Assembly (NCBI GenBank): GCA_045645805.1
Contig: JAZRJL010000046.1
Location: forward strand, 1-64,000
Length of the DNA stretch: 64,000 bases
From: SIG440 sp045645805
GTDB lineage: Bacteria; Bacillota; Clostridia; Monoglobales; Monoglobaceae
Direction of reading: 5' to 3'
Positions 56,689 through 64,000 of this stretch are shown piece after piece. Every line of letters begins with the position of its first letter. Position 1 is the stretch's first letter. Position numbers and translations under genes: made by a program. The notes beneath the pieces were generated by a model, which saw only the letters and a program-made list of their open reading frames with translations, had not been told where the DNA came from and ran no database searches.

Positions 56689-57900
56689 TTAATTGTAATC
56701 CAAAACTTCGGTTTTGTCAATTAAAGATTGCATAGCAATATCCTCATTACATAAAATTTCTGCCGTTATCTCTACTTCACCCCCCTCAAGCTCCTTATAG
56801 GTGACATTTCGGGTTAAAATCTCAGCAGTTTGGGGGATTTCAGCTTCAAGCTGAGAGATAAGCTCTGTCTTGCCGAAATCAACGGTTTCAGCAACAGTTC
56901 GTTTCATTTTTTTCGGTATATATTCTTTGTAAATTTCACTTTCGGTATCCATATTGAATATTTTGTCCGAAAAAAAATAAAAGCTTTCCTTTTTTACATT
57001 TTTCTCGCTGTTTTCAAAAGGAAGTCTTTTGTTTATGTAAAGGGGTATTTTTTTGCCGAACACCGTTATGCTGTGCCGCTTTTTTTCATTGCCCGTAAAC
57101 TTTTTTTCGATAAATTCAAGGGGATAGACTTTTGTCTTTTTATATAAGGTTTCGGCAAAAACCTTGCCCTCGGAATGCTCGTACCGAAGCCCCTCTACCT
57201 TGCTGTCCATAACACCGCTTACTAGCAAATCGCCTTTTTCAACAAATTCCCCAAGCGCAACGGTTGTCTGCCCCGAAGCCACCTCAAGACCGCTGATTTT
57301 GCCGTCACGAATTGCAACAATATTGCAGGGAATGTCCCCGTCAAAATCCCTCTTTGTATCAAGGCGTTCCTTTACTTCAATAAACACTCTTGACCCCTTG
57401 ATATTTACACCAATCCAGGCAAGCTCGTCAATTCTGCTCATCATACGGTTTTGAACCGACTTTTCCTCAATTTTGCTGACAGCCGCACCACGGTATACTC
57501 CAAAGCCTTTCAGTGCCTCCTCTATCTGTTCCTTTGACACACGGCTGTTTCCCGTAATGTCAATCCCTATAATATGAGTCGAAAGATACCAAAGCACACA
57601 AAAAAAGCCCAAAACACCAAAGATAACAGCCTTTCGCTTTCGATACCGATGCAGCAAAAAGGGCATGCCTGATTTTCGCTTTATCCGCACACGGGTCTTT
57701 GTTTTTCGTGCAACAGACCGAATTTGCCGAAATCCCTGAATTCCGATTTTTGCAGTTATCCGCCTTTCGTCACAACGTTTTACGTCGGTAAGAAAAATTT
57801 CCCGACGCATACAAACATTTAAAAACCGCTCAATAAACCGCCCCTCCGCCTCAATTTCAACATTCCCTTTGATATATGCAATAAAATCATTAACCGACAC
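56689..57900 (-). CDS. yqfD: Sporulation protein YqfD
   Basis: A 403-residue YqfD. After a cytoplasmic N-terminal domain (FIERFLNVCMRREIFLTDV) a membrane segment (KAVIFGVLGFFCVLWYLSTHIIGIDI) leads to an exported domain with ITGNSRVSKEQIEEALKGFGVYRG, like a POTRA fold. YqfD is required for spore formation, with YqfC, in Bacillus and Clostridia. It follows yqfC by 2 bases and precedes phoH, the conserved order. Confidence 0.93.
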   Translation of the reverse strand: MSVNDFIAYIKGNVEIEAEGRFIERFLNVCMRREIFLTDVKRCDERRITAKIGIQGFRQIRSVARKTKTRVRIKRKSGMPFLLHRYRKRKAVIFGVLGFFCVLWYLSTHIIGIDITGNSRVSKEQIEEALKGFGVYRGAAVSKIEEKSVQNRMMSRIDELAWIGVNIKGSRVFIEVKERLDTKRDFDGDIPCNIVAIRDGKISGLEVASGQTTVALGEFVEKGDLLVSGVMDSKVEGLRYEHSEGKVFAETLYKKTKVYPLEFIEKKFTGNEKKRHSITVFGKKIPLYINKRLPFENSEKNVKKESFYFFSDKIFNMDTESEIYKEYIPKKMKRTVAETVDFGKTELISQLEAEIPQTAEILTRNVTYKELEGGEVEITAEILCNEDIAMQSLIDKTEVLDYN

Positions 57901-57902
57901 CC

Positions 57903-58199
57903 CTACACCTCCCGTCTGAACTCAACCGAAGCAATTTTGCCCCCGATAAAAAGAAGCTCCTTTGCAATACTTTTAAGTTCCAGTCCCTCGCCCGATATCA
58001 CCAGACGGTGAGGGTTTGTTTCAATTATGATTTTATTGTCCTTGTACTCGGCAATACTTTTGTAATTCTCCACCGTCAGCTCGCGGTTGCCCAAAAAGAC
58101 AAGCCTTGCCGCATCAAGAACAACCTCCTTTGAAACCGAAAACGTCTCGGCAACTTTTTCACGAAGAGCTTCATTTTTTGTATTTTTTGCTTTTCCCAT
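57903..58199 (-). CDS. yqfC: Sporulation protein YqfC
   Basis: A 98-residue YqfC/YabP-type protein. It shows LFLGNRELTVENYKSIAEYKDNKIIIE, typical of the family, and ends SVEFRREV. It is expressed in the mother cell under sigma-E in Bacillus and is needed for sporulation. It pairs with yqfD. GAGGTG precedes the ATG. Confidence 0.92.
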   Translation of the reverse strand: MGKAKNTKNEALREKVAETFSVSKEVVLDAARLVFLGNRELTVENYKSIAEYKDNKIIIETNPHRLVISGEGLELKSIAKELLFIGGKIASVEFRREV

Positions 58200-58286
58200 A
58201 ATTTACACCTCAGTTTCTGCTTGTAAATTTTATGCGTAACCAAGGCCTTTAATGAATATATATGTAAAAAAGAAAGGACTGTTAAA

Positions 58287-59369
58287 ATGCAAAAAATACT
58301 TAAAGTCATTGTCAATCTGTGTATTGTTTATCTTATAATTTACCTTTGCCTGTTTCCTGCCGAGGGCATATTCTCAGCAAAGACGGCACTAAGGCTTTGT
58401 CTTGATTCGGTTTTGCCCGCCCTTTTCCCTTATCTTGTATGCAGCGGAATTTTGGCAGGATCGGGTGCTTTAAACATATTAAGCCGATATCTGTCACCCG
58501 TAATGATGCCCCTTTTCAATGTCCCCGGCTGCGGTGCCGCCGCCTTTATCCTTGGCACGATAAGCGGTTATCCCATCGGCGCGGTCTGTGTACGGGACCT
58601 TTATCTTTCGGGGTGCTGCAGCAAAAATCAGGCAAACCGAATGCTTGCATTTTGCAACAATTCGGGACCCGTCTTTATTATTTCGGTGGTGGGTATAGGC
58701 TTTTTACAAAGTCCACATATCGGCAGACTTCTTTACATATCCCACGTAATTTCCGCTGTGCTTACAGGAATACTGCTAAGACAAAGCTCAAACAAGGCTT
58801 CGCACGCTGTCCCGACCTTGCCGGCACGGACCTCGAATGCAAGGGATGTTCTTTCCCTTGTAGGTACAACCATTGATTCATCGGTGCTTACCATTCTTAA
58901 AATCTGTGGATTTGTAATGTTTTTTTCGGTGTTTTCAGCAAGTTTGCCCAAGGTTTTAAACACGCCCATTTTACATTCCCTGCTTGAAATCACCGGCGGT
59001 CTTGCAAAAATTACTCAGCTTGATGCAAGCTTTTCCTTTAAAATGGCTTTGATTTCGTTCTTTATTGCCTTTTCGGGAATTTCGGTAATGTTTCAGGTGG
59101 GCGGTGTAATAAGCGGCACGGGACTTTCCCTTAACCTTTACATAAAGGGCAAGCTTTTGCAGGGAGCATTGTCTTTTTTTATAACAAAAATCCTTGTTTC
59201 AAAACTGCCCCAAACAGTTGGTGTGTTTACACAAAAAAGCACCGTAATTCCGTTTTTGCAAACGTCTTACAGTGCTTTGATTGTATCTGTATCAATGCTG
59301 ATTTTCGGGCTTTTTGTCCTTGCCCTGCTCACCTTTTTTTCAGCTCTGTGGCAAAGGCATTGCCGTTAG
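58287..59369 (+). CDS. ylbJ: Sporulation integral membrane protein YlbJ
   Basis: A 360-residue membrane protein of the YlbJ/nucleoside-gate family with about eight hydrophobic segments. Blocks include LCLDSVLPALFPYLVCSGIL, GTISGYPIGA, RMLAFCNNSGPVFIISVVGIGF and MALISFFIAFSGISVMFQVGGVI. YlbJ is required for spore formation or envelope integrity. It is divergent from yqfCD, which suggests shared sporulation control, though I see no convincing sigma-E boxes. Confidence 0.9.
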   Translation: MQKILKVIVNLCIVYLIIYLCLFPAEGIFSAKTALRLCLDSVLPALFPYLVCSGILAGSGALNILSRYLSPVMMPLFNVPGCGAAAFILGTISGYPIGAVCVRDLYLSGCCSKNQANRMLAFCNNSGPVFIISVVGIGFLQSPHIGRLLYISHVISAVLTGILLRQSSNKASHAVPTLPARTSNARDVLSLVGTTIDSSVLTILKICGFVMFFSVFSASLPKVLNTPILHSLLEITGGLAKITQLDASFSFKMALISFFIAFSGISVMFQVGGVISGTGLSLNLYIKGKLLQGALSFFITKILVSKLPQTVGVFTQKSTVIPFLQTSYSALIVSVSMLIFGLFVLALLTFFSALWQRHCR

Positions 59370-59442
59370 CCGAACAAAGACGACAAACTAAAATATATCG
59401 GAATTATGCCTTTTCAGGCAGGTTTGAATAGCTGCTGTCAGG

Positions 59443-60795
59443 CTAATATCTTGGCGGATTGTAGCGGTTCATTCTGCGTCTTTTCCGCTTGCTCTTTTTG
59501 ATGGCACGGTAAAATGCTAAAACCACAAGAACAACAAATGCAAGCACCAAGCCAAGTACGGTATAGACAATAAACTTAACAAGGCGGAAGCTCCACAGCC
59601 ATTCAAAAAAGCTTGCTACAAAGCCAAGTATATGCCGTTTTATTTCAACTGTCGAGCAAAGGTCAACCTCCCCGATTTCCTTGCCCTCGTACATAAATTT
59701 AGCCTTGCCGATAACCTGCCCTGAGGTAATCGGCGCATACACCTTTTCAGGGATTTCGCATACTACTTCAACCTTCTCCAAATCTCCACCTGACGGGAAA
59801 AGTGCGTCAAGGTTTTTTGCCGCAGACAAAAGAATATGGTCTGTTCCGTCAGCCGCCTGCTTTACCTTTACCTCGCCGAATATATCGTCTCGCTTTGCAA
59901 GGGATTTAAGGGTAAAATCTGTAAGTCCATGCTGAAGAACCGCCTTGGACTCGTTGTGTGAAACCGAGATATCCTCCGCATCAAAGATTACCGCAATTAC
60001 CGACTTGCCCTTATCTTCTGCCGAGGAAACAAGGCAGTAACCTGCCTCTGATGTGGAGCCGGTCTTTATACCCGTAGCCTTGTCGTAATAGTAATAGGGG
60101 TATCGCATAAGGGATACAAGGTTGTTTGTGTTTATAAAATACCGCTTGTCCGACATATTGGTTGCCGGAAGGTAGATATGTGCACACTCGACAATACTTT
60201 TAAAAGTATCATTCTCCATCGCCTTTTTGGCAAGACGTGCCATATCCCGTGCTGTGGTATAATGGTTTTCGTTATGTAAACCGTGAGGGTTTTGAAAAAG
60301 GGTGTTTTCAAGACCTATTTCCCTTGCCTTTTCGTTCATCCTTGCAACAAATTCTTCCTCAGAGCCTGCAATGCCCTCAGCAATAGTCACCGCCGCATCG
60401 TTTCCCGAAGCAATCAAAAGACCCTGCAAAAGTCCCTCAAGGGTCATGCTTTCGCCCACCTTAAGGGCAATACTGCTTCCGTCAATGTCAAGCTTGTCGT
60501 ATGCTGCCTGATTAAGAGTCAGCGGCTGCGAAAGGCTGATTTCCTCATTCTTTACAGCATCAAGAGCAACAAGTGCGGTCATAATCTTGGTGGTGCTGGC
60601 CGGGTACATCTTTTTGTCTGCATTCTTCTCAAACAGAACATTCCCCGTATTTGCATCAATAAGAATGGACGCCGTTGCCGTAATCTGCGGCTTTTCGGCA
60701 TATGTAAAAGTACAGCTGCAGCATATGGTTAAAACACACAGCATTGCCGCAAGCATACTTTGTATAGGCTTTTTCAGGTTGTGGTTTTTTTTCAT
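59443..60795 (-). CDS. dacF: D-alanyl-D-alanine carboxypeptidase (DacF/PBP5-type)
   Basis: A 450-residue serine peptidase that trims peptidoglycan pentapeptides. A signal segment is followed by the active site SxxK as STTK (Ser67, Lys70), then SGNDAA and KTGSTSEAG. The PBP5 C-terminal beta domain is followed by a membrane helix (FIVYTVLGLVLAFVVLVVLAFY) and a very basic tail. The C-terminal single-pass anchor in place of the usual amphipathic helix is slightly unusual. Confidence 0.94.
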   Translation of the reverse strand: MKKNHNLKKPIQSMLAAMLCVLTICCSCTFTYAEKPQITATASILIDANTGNVLFEKNADKKMYPASTTKIMTALVALDAVKNEEISLSQPLTLNQAAYDKLDIDGSSIALKVGESMTLEGLLQGLLIASGNDAAVTIAEGIAGSEEEFVARMNEKAREIGLENTLFQNPHGLHNENHYTTARDMARLAKKAMENDTFKSIVECAHIYLPATNMSDKRYFINTNNLVSLMRYPYYYYDKATGIKTGSTSEAGYCLVSSAEDKGKSVIAVIFDAEDISVSHNESKAVLQHGLTDFTLKSLAKRDDIFGEVKVKQAADGTDHILLSAAKNLDALFPSGGDLEKVEVVCEIPEKVYAPITSGQVIGKAKFMYEGKEIGEVDLCSTVEIKRHILGFVASFFEWLWSFRLVKFIVYTVLGLVLAFVVLVVLAFYRAIKKSKRKRRRMNRYNPPRY

Positions 60796-60817
60796 TTTTC
60801 AAATTCACTTTCTGATT

Positions 60818-61528
60818 TTATTTTTGTTGCTTTAGCCGTTCAAGGCGGTCACGTTCAGCCTGTGAGAGTCTTACATAAGACGGAAGCAACCCGCTGTACG
60901 AAACCATCTCGCCTCTTTCATACTTCTCGGCTGCAACAGCCGCAACCCCTGCGGCAAGGTTCATCGAAACCGTCTGTGGTGCAAAATATGCACGGTCTTT
61001 AAGTCTGTCTTTAATTTCCTGTTCAAACACAAAAATTCCGTCACCCATAAAGATAACATCTCTGTCACGCCCCAAAAGCTCGTCCAAAAGCTCTGAAAGG
61101 GCAAGGGCACGGTCATCGCAAAGTCTTGTCATTTTGCCCTTTTTGCAATCGAACAAGGCATTATACACCTGATTTCGTCTTGCATCAAGTATGGGTGATA
61201 CTATCCCGTCAAACATTTTTGAGGAATAGGCAAGTGCCTCCAAGGTGGAAACAGCAACGCAGGGTCGGTTTGCCGCCTGAGCCATTGCCTTTGCCGTTGC
61301 GACACCGATTCTGACCCCCGTAAACGAGCCGGGGCCCGTGGCAGCAGCAAAAACCTCAACATCCTTTGGTGAAAGCTGTGCCGCTTTGAACATATCCTGA
61401 ACTGCACTCATCATAATTTGTGAATGTGTTTTGCCATGGTTAATAACCGTTTGTGCAACCAGTCTGTCCCCGTCTAAAAGTGCGGCAGTTGCCGCATTGC
61501 AACAGGTATCTATACCAAATATAAGCAT
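60818..61528 (-). CDS. tsaB: tRNA threonylcarbamoyladenosine biosynthesis protein TsaB
   Basis: A 236-residue TsaB, the actin-like partner of TsaD in t6A37 synthesis. IFGIDTCCNAATAALLDGD, VFAAATGPGSFTGVRIGVATAKAMAQA and VSPILDARRNQVY are typical. It follows tsaE by 9 bases, the standard pair. The product of this pathway is the substrate of MtaB at 14384-15637. Confidence 0.95.
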   Translation of the reverse strand: MLIFGIDTCCNAATAALLDGDRLVAQTVINHGKTHSQIMMSAVQDMFKAAQLSPKDVEVFAAATGPGSFTGVRIGVATAKAMAQAANRPCVAVSTLEALAYSSKMFDGIVSPILDARRNQVYNALFDCKKGKMTRLCDDRALALSELLDELLGRDRDVIFMGDGIFVFEQEIKDRLKDRAYFAPQTVSMNLAAGVAAVAAEKYERGEMVSYSGLLPSYVRLSQAERDRLERLKQQK

Positions 61529-61537
61529 TTTATTCTC

Positions 61538-61957
61538 CTAATCAATCACAATTTGTCTGTAATTTTCGCCTTTTTTAATATCCTTTGTTATTCTGACAGT
61601 TTTAAAGCCCCGGGGCAAAACCTCCTTGATATGTTCAGCCCATTCAATCAGGCACACACCGTCAGAAAAAAAGTAATCGTCCATCCAGTCACAATCATCA
61701 ATATTAACATTTTCAAGACGGTACACATCAAAATGATAAAGGGTAAGGTCGCCGTCATACTGATTTACAATTGTAAAGGTCGGGCTTGTAACATCGTCAT
61801 CAATACCAAGACCAAGTGCCACGCCCTTTGTAAATGCCGTTTTGCCTGCACCCAGCTCGCCGTCAAATGCCACAATATCACCGGGGTTTAACTCTTTAGC
61901 AAATTCTTTGGCAATTTCAATTGTATCAGCCTCGCTATGACTTTCATAAATCTTCAT
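61538..61957 (-). CDS. tsaE: tRNA threonylcarbamoyladenosine biosynthesis ATPase TsaE
   Basis: A 139-residue P-loop ATPase with GELGAGKTAFTKGVALGLG, TSPTFTIVNQYDG and YHFDVYRL, then CLIEWAEHI. It drives the TsaBD complex cycle. The ATG at 61957 is chosen; codons before it have no family counterpart. It is the first gene of the tsaE-tsaB-dacF group. Confidence 0.95.
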   Translation of the reverse strand: MKIYESHSEADTIEIAKEFAKELNPGDIVAFDGELGAGKTAFTKGVALGLGIDDDVTSPTFTIVNQYDGDLTLYHFDVYRLENVNIDDCDWMDDYFFSDGVCLIEWAEHIKEVLPRGFKTVRITKDIKKGENYRQIVID

Positions 61958-62034
61958 TACAATCAATTCCTGTCAAAAAAATTATCTTATTTTTTATTTT
62001 ACCCATATTTACGTCAAAAGTCAACATAAAACTA

Positions 62035-62063
62035 TTGAAATTTCTCTTAATATGTTATATACT
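62035..62063 (+). promoter_or_regulatory. Sigma-A-type promoter of the dCMP deaminase gene
   Basis: TTGAAA, 17 bases, TATACT, 35 bases before the start. Confidence 0.75.
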
Positions 62064-62097
62064 TTAATTAAGTATATAGAAAAACGAGGAATTCCCT

Positions 62098-62595
62098 ATG
62101 GAAAAACAAAGAGTTGACAAACACAACTACTACTTGGACATAGCAGAAACAGTTACTGAACGTGGCACCTGTATCCGCCGCAATTATGGAGCAATTATAG
62201 TAAAGAATGACGAAATAGTATCTACCGGCTACACCGGTGCACCCAGAGGCAGAGAAAACTGCTGCAGCACAGGGGTATGCATCCGTGAAAAGCTTTCAAT
62301 CCCCCGTGGCGAACGTTATGAGCTTTGCCGTAGCGTCCACGCCGAGGCAAACTGTATCATAAGTGCCGCACGCCGTGATATGATTGATTCAACCTTATAT
62401 CTTGTGGGCAAGGACTACAAAACAGGTGAGCTTGTTGAAAACACCTCAAGCTGCTCAATGTGCAAACGTCTTATTATCAACGCAGGGATAAAACGTGTTG
62501 TTATCCGCAACACCAGAACCGAGTACACCATTGTTGATGTAGACAGCGAATGGGTAAAATATGATGAATCACTTACCGGAACTTTGGGATATTAA
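62098..62595 (+). CDS. dCMP deaminase family protein (ComEB-like)
   Basis: A 165-residue zinc deaminase. HAE at residues 81-83 and SSCSMC with Cys119 and Cys122 bind zinc, and GYTGAPRGRENC and CIREKLSIPRGERYELC are typical of dCMP deaminase/ComEB proteins. It likely converts dCMP to dUMP for thymidylate synthesis. It stands alone and ends near the hairpin of repeat B copy 3. Confidence 0.92.
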   Translation: MEKQRVDKHNYYLDIAETVTERGTCIRRNYGAIIVKNDEIVSTGYTGAPRGRENCCSTGVCIREKLSIPRGERYELCRSVHAEANCIISAARRDMIDSTLYLVGKDYKTGELVENTSSCSMCKRLIINAGIKRVVIRNTRTEYTIVDVDSEWVKYDESLTGTLGY

Positions 62596-62600
62596 TAAAA

Positions 62601-62768
62601 AGGGCTGTTTAAAAAGTCGGTTGACTTTTTAAACAGCCCTTGCTTCTCTAAGACGATAGAAAAACCTTTTGTAGATGTAGGGGTCGGCGTCCTCGACGAC
62701 CCGAAAACGACGAGTTTTGGTGCAGCGGCGAGATTTTTGCGGTCTGGACTATTTTAACATCCCCATTT
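62601..62768 (+). repeat. Repeat B, copy 3, with REP-like element R6 inside
   Basis: Opens with a perfect 18-bp hairpin (62601-62618 with 62623-62640) that can end the deaminase transcript. REP-like R6 (62677-62702, GTAG + GGGTCG...GACGACCC) follows, and the element closes with TTTTAACATCCCCAT like copy 1. The outer parts match copy 1 while the middle differs. Confidence 0.6.
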
Positions 62769-63404
62769 TTATATTTCCACCTTATCCAGCCTTGCCAGCG
62801 ACACCTCAAATGCGGTCTTACATTCTACTTCAGTTTCGCTTATCTTTTTCTGATATTCACGACTTTGAATTCTTCCCTTTACAACAACATTATCCCCGAT
62901 TTTAAGGGTCTCGGCATATTTTGCGTTCCGACCCCATGCAATGCAGGGAATGTAGTCAGACTTGTTGTATGAACGATTTACCGCAAGAAGAATATCCGCA
63001 ATCTCCCTGCCAAAAGGGGTTGTGCGATATATCGGCTGTTTGCATATGTAGCCGTTCAGGTAAATTGAATTTATATTTTCTTCTTCATCCTGCAGTGGCT
63101 CGAGCCTCTCAATACTTTTGACAAAAACCGTCAGAATAAGGCGATTGCCCACATTGGTAAAATTATTATATGAACGGAACTGCCCCTCAATTTTTAGCTT
63201 GTCACCAATATTTATCCCCTCGCCTGTGAGGAATTTTTCAGACACAGTTATTTTTATTGTATCGCAGTTTTCGCTTAAGCGTGGCGTATCAAGCATAAAG
63301 GTATAAAACATTTCCTCATACACCTCGTGAGAAAACTCAGGCTGAGTTGCCACCGTTCCGCTTATGGTCACCTTATTATTTTCTGTATAATTCTCGGTAT
63401 TCAA
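62769..63404 (-). CDS. Single-stranded DNA-binding-like protein with two OB folds
   Basis: A 211-residue protein built of two SSB-type OB folds. The first is NKVTISGTVATQPEFSHEVYEEMFYTF onward. The second is NSIYLNGYICKQPIYRTTPFGREIADILLAVNRSYNKSDYIPCIAWGRNAKYAETLKIGD, closely like bacterial Ssb. Tandem OB forms of this type occur in Clostridia besides the normal Ssb. The acidic C-terminal tail of housekeeping Ssb is lacking (it ends LDKVEI), so partner recruitment should differ. Role unknown. Confidence 0.85.
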   Translation of the reverse strand: MNTENYTENNKVTISGTVATQPEFSHEVYEEMFYTFMLDTPRLSENCDTIKITVSEKFLTGEGINIGDKLKIEGQFRSYNNFTNVGNRLILTVFVKSIERLEPLQDEEENINSIYLNGYICKQPIYRTTPFGREIADILLAVNRSYNKSDYIPCIAWGRNAKYAETLKIGDNVVVKGRIQSREYQKKISETEVECKTAFEVSLARLDKVEI

Positions 63405-63500
63405 AAAAATCCACTCCTAAACCTTCGGTATTTTGGTATGTATATAGTAAGTATATTCACCGATGGTTAAAAGTATTCTTTTACTGGTATTAAAAGTAAA

Positions 63501-63532
63501 AAATAAAACGCAGCCGTGGCTACGTTTTATTT
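63501..63532 (-). terminator. dut terminator
   Basis: 15-bp stem (AAATAAAACG...CGTTTTATTT) with one mismatch, directly after the dUTPase stop. Confidence 0.75.
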
Positions 63533-63533
63533 T

Positions 63534-64000
63534 TTATGTTGTACTTCCAAATCCACCATCACGAACGCCCTCGGCATTGTCATCCACAGTGATTCCGTAT
63601 TCAAGGAAAATACCTTGTGCAAAAGCTGTTCCCTTTGGAATGTAAACCGTCTTGCCCTCGAGGGAATTATTTGTCATCTTAATCATTATATGCCCCTCGT
63701 TTGAGGAGTTGTAATAGTCGCTGTCGATTATGCCAACAGTATTGTCAAGCTGAAGACGATATTTAAAGCCAAGTCCGCTTCGTGGATAGATTTTAAGCAC
63801 CCAGCCTTCGTCAATTTTCACCCTGATTCCCGTGGGAATCTTTAAAGACTCGCCAGGCTTCAGTTCGATATCGGTTATGGCAAAAAAATCATAGCCTGCT
63901 GACCCCTTTGTGGCACGTCTGGGAAGCTTAATCTGGTCATACAGCTCGTAAATACCCGAAGTCCCGCCAAGCTCTGAAAGACCGATAAAAAACTGACTTA
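63534..64000 (-). CDS. dut: dUTPase, 5' end beyond the window
   Basis: The frame is open to the window edge, giving about 154 residues. It contains the trimeric dUTPase motifs in order: SAGYDFFA (1), PRSGLGFKYR (2), GIIDSDY (3), GTAFAQGIF (4) and GVRDGGFGSTT (5). It hydrolyses dUTP to dUMP. The residues before motif 1 (LPRRATKG and a longer lead) suggest the start is not far outside the window. The ATG-initiated part alone (95 residues) would lack motif 1, so the longer frame is correct. Confidence 0.93.
   Translation of the reverse strand, partial: SQFFIGLSELGGTSGIYELYDQIKLPRRATKGSAGYDFFAITDIELKPGESLKIPTGIRVKIDEGWVLKIYPRSGLGFKYRLQLDNTVGIIDSDYYNSSNEGHIMIKMTNNSLEGKTVYIPKGTAFAQGIFLEYGITVDDNAEGVRDGGFGSTT

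Overview
The window looks like chromosomal DNA of an anaerobic, endospore-forming member of the Clostridia (an Oscillospirales/Ruminococcaceae-like gut Firmicute is my inference). The sequence support is a gerA-gerB-gerC germinant receptor set, the sporulation genes yqfC, yqfD and ylbJ, pyruvate phosphate dikinase plus ackA/pta for fermentation, an oxygen-defence cluster (flavodiiron protein, rubredoxin, ferritin), strong Shine-Dalgarno sites, moderate-to-low GC, and gene orders known from Firmicutes (phoH-ybeY-era-yqzL-recO; DUF177-rpmF). There is no rRNA, prophage or CRISPR array. Three tRNAs are present.

Layout. 1-2282: PTS genes (EIIC start, IIA, enzyme I) on the minus strand. 2418-8322: an EamA transporter, an M16 peptidase, a small XRE regulator, and a large SLH-domain surface protein broken by a frameshift in a (TA)5 tract. 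8711-16577: VanW protein, ger operon, mtaB, a Crh-like HPr paralogue, tadA. 16615-20174: ppdK followed by a gene-poor stretch of hairpins, gene remnants and tRNA-Ser. 20261-27165: HPr, then a seven-gene minus-strand sugar-phosphate cluster (FGGY kinase, fucose/arabinose-isomerase-like protein, TalC-like transaldolase, SIS isomerase, two YjbQ proteins, archaeal-type TIM barrel). 27404-31846: redox and oxygen defence with a Cys-rich Crp/Fnr protein. 31921-39957: housekeeping and envelope genes. 40447-48539: acyl-CoA ligase, YesL-like, ComEA-like, rpmF, tRNA-Val pair, a DnaA-box cluster, a SigH-like sigma factor, ackA and pta. 48740-64000: tmcAL, malQ, the recO-era-ybeY-phoH-yqfDC block, ylbJ, a D,D-carboxypeptidase, tsaB/tsaE, a dCMP deaminase, an SSB-like protein and a partial dUTPase.

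The main points of interest are four. (1) The sugar cluster at 20798-27165 is a plausible undescribed catabolic pathway; one YjbQ copy carries an in-frame UGA where its paralogue has glycine. (2) Two REP-associated tyrosine transposase (RAYT) genes, both damaged, each carry inside their reading frame a pair of inverted 'GTAG + hairpin' REP elements. One of these elements is identical over 24 nt to an intergenic copy about 46 kb away. (3) A structured repeat family with three copies shows compensatory base changes in its stems. (4) HPr and a Crh-like protein appear to split the usual HPr sites: one has His15 but lacks Ser46, the other has the Ser46 equivalent but lacks His15.

All family names rest on reading motifs by eye; no database search was run. 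Starts were moved from the longest ORF where a Shine-Dalgarno site argued for it.
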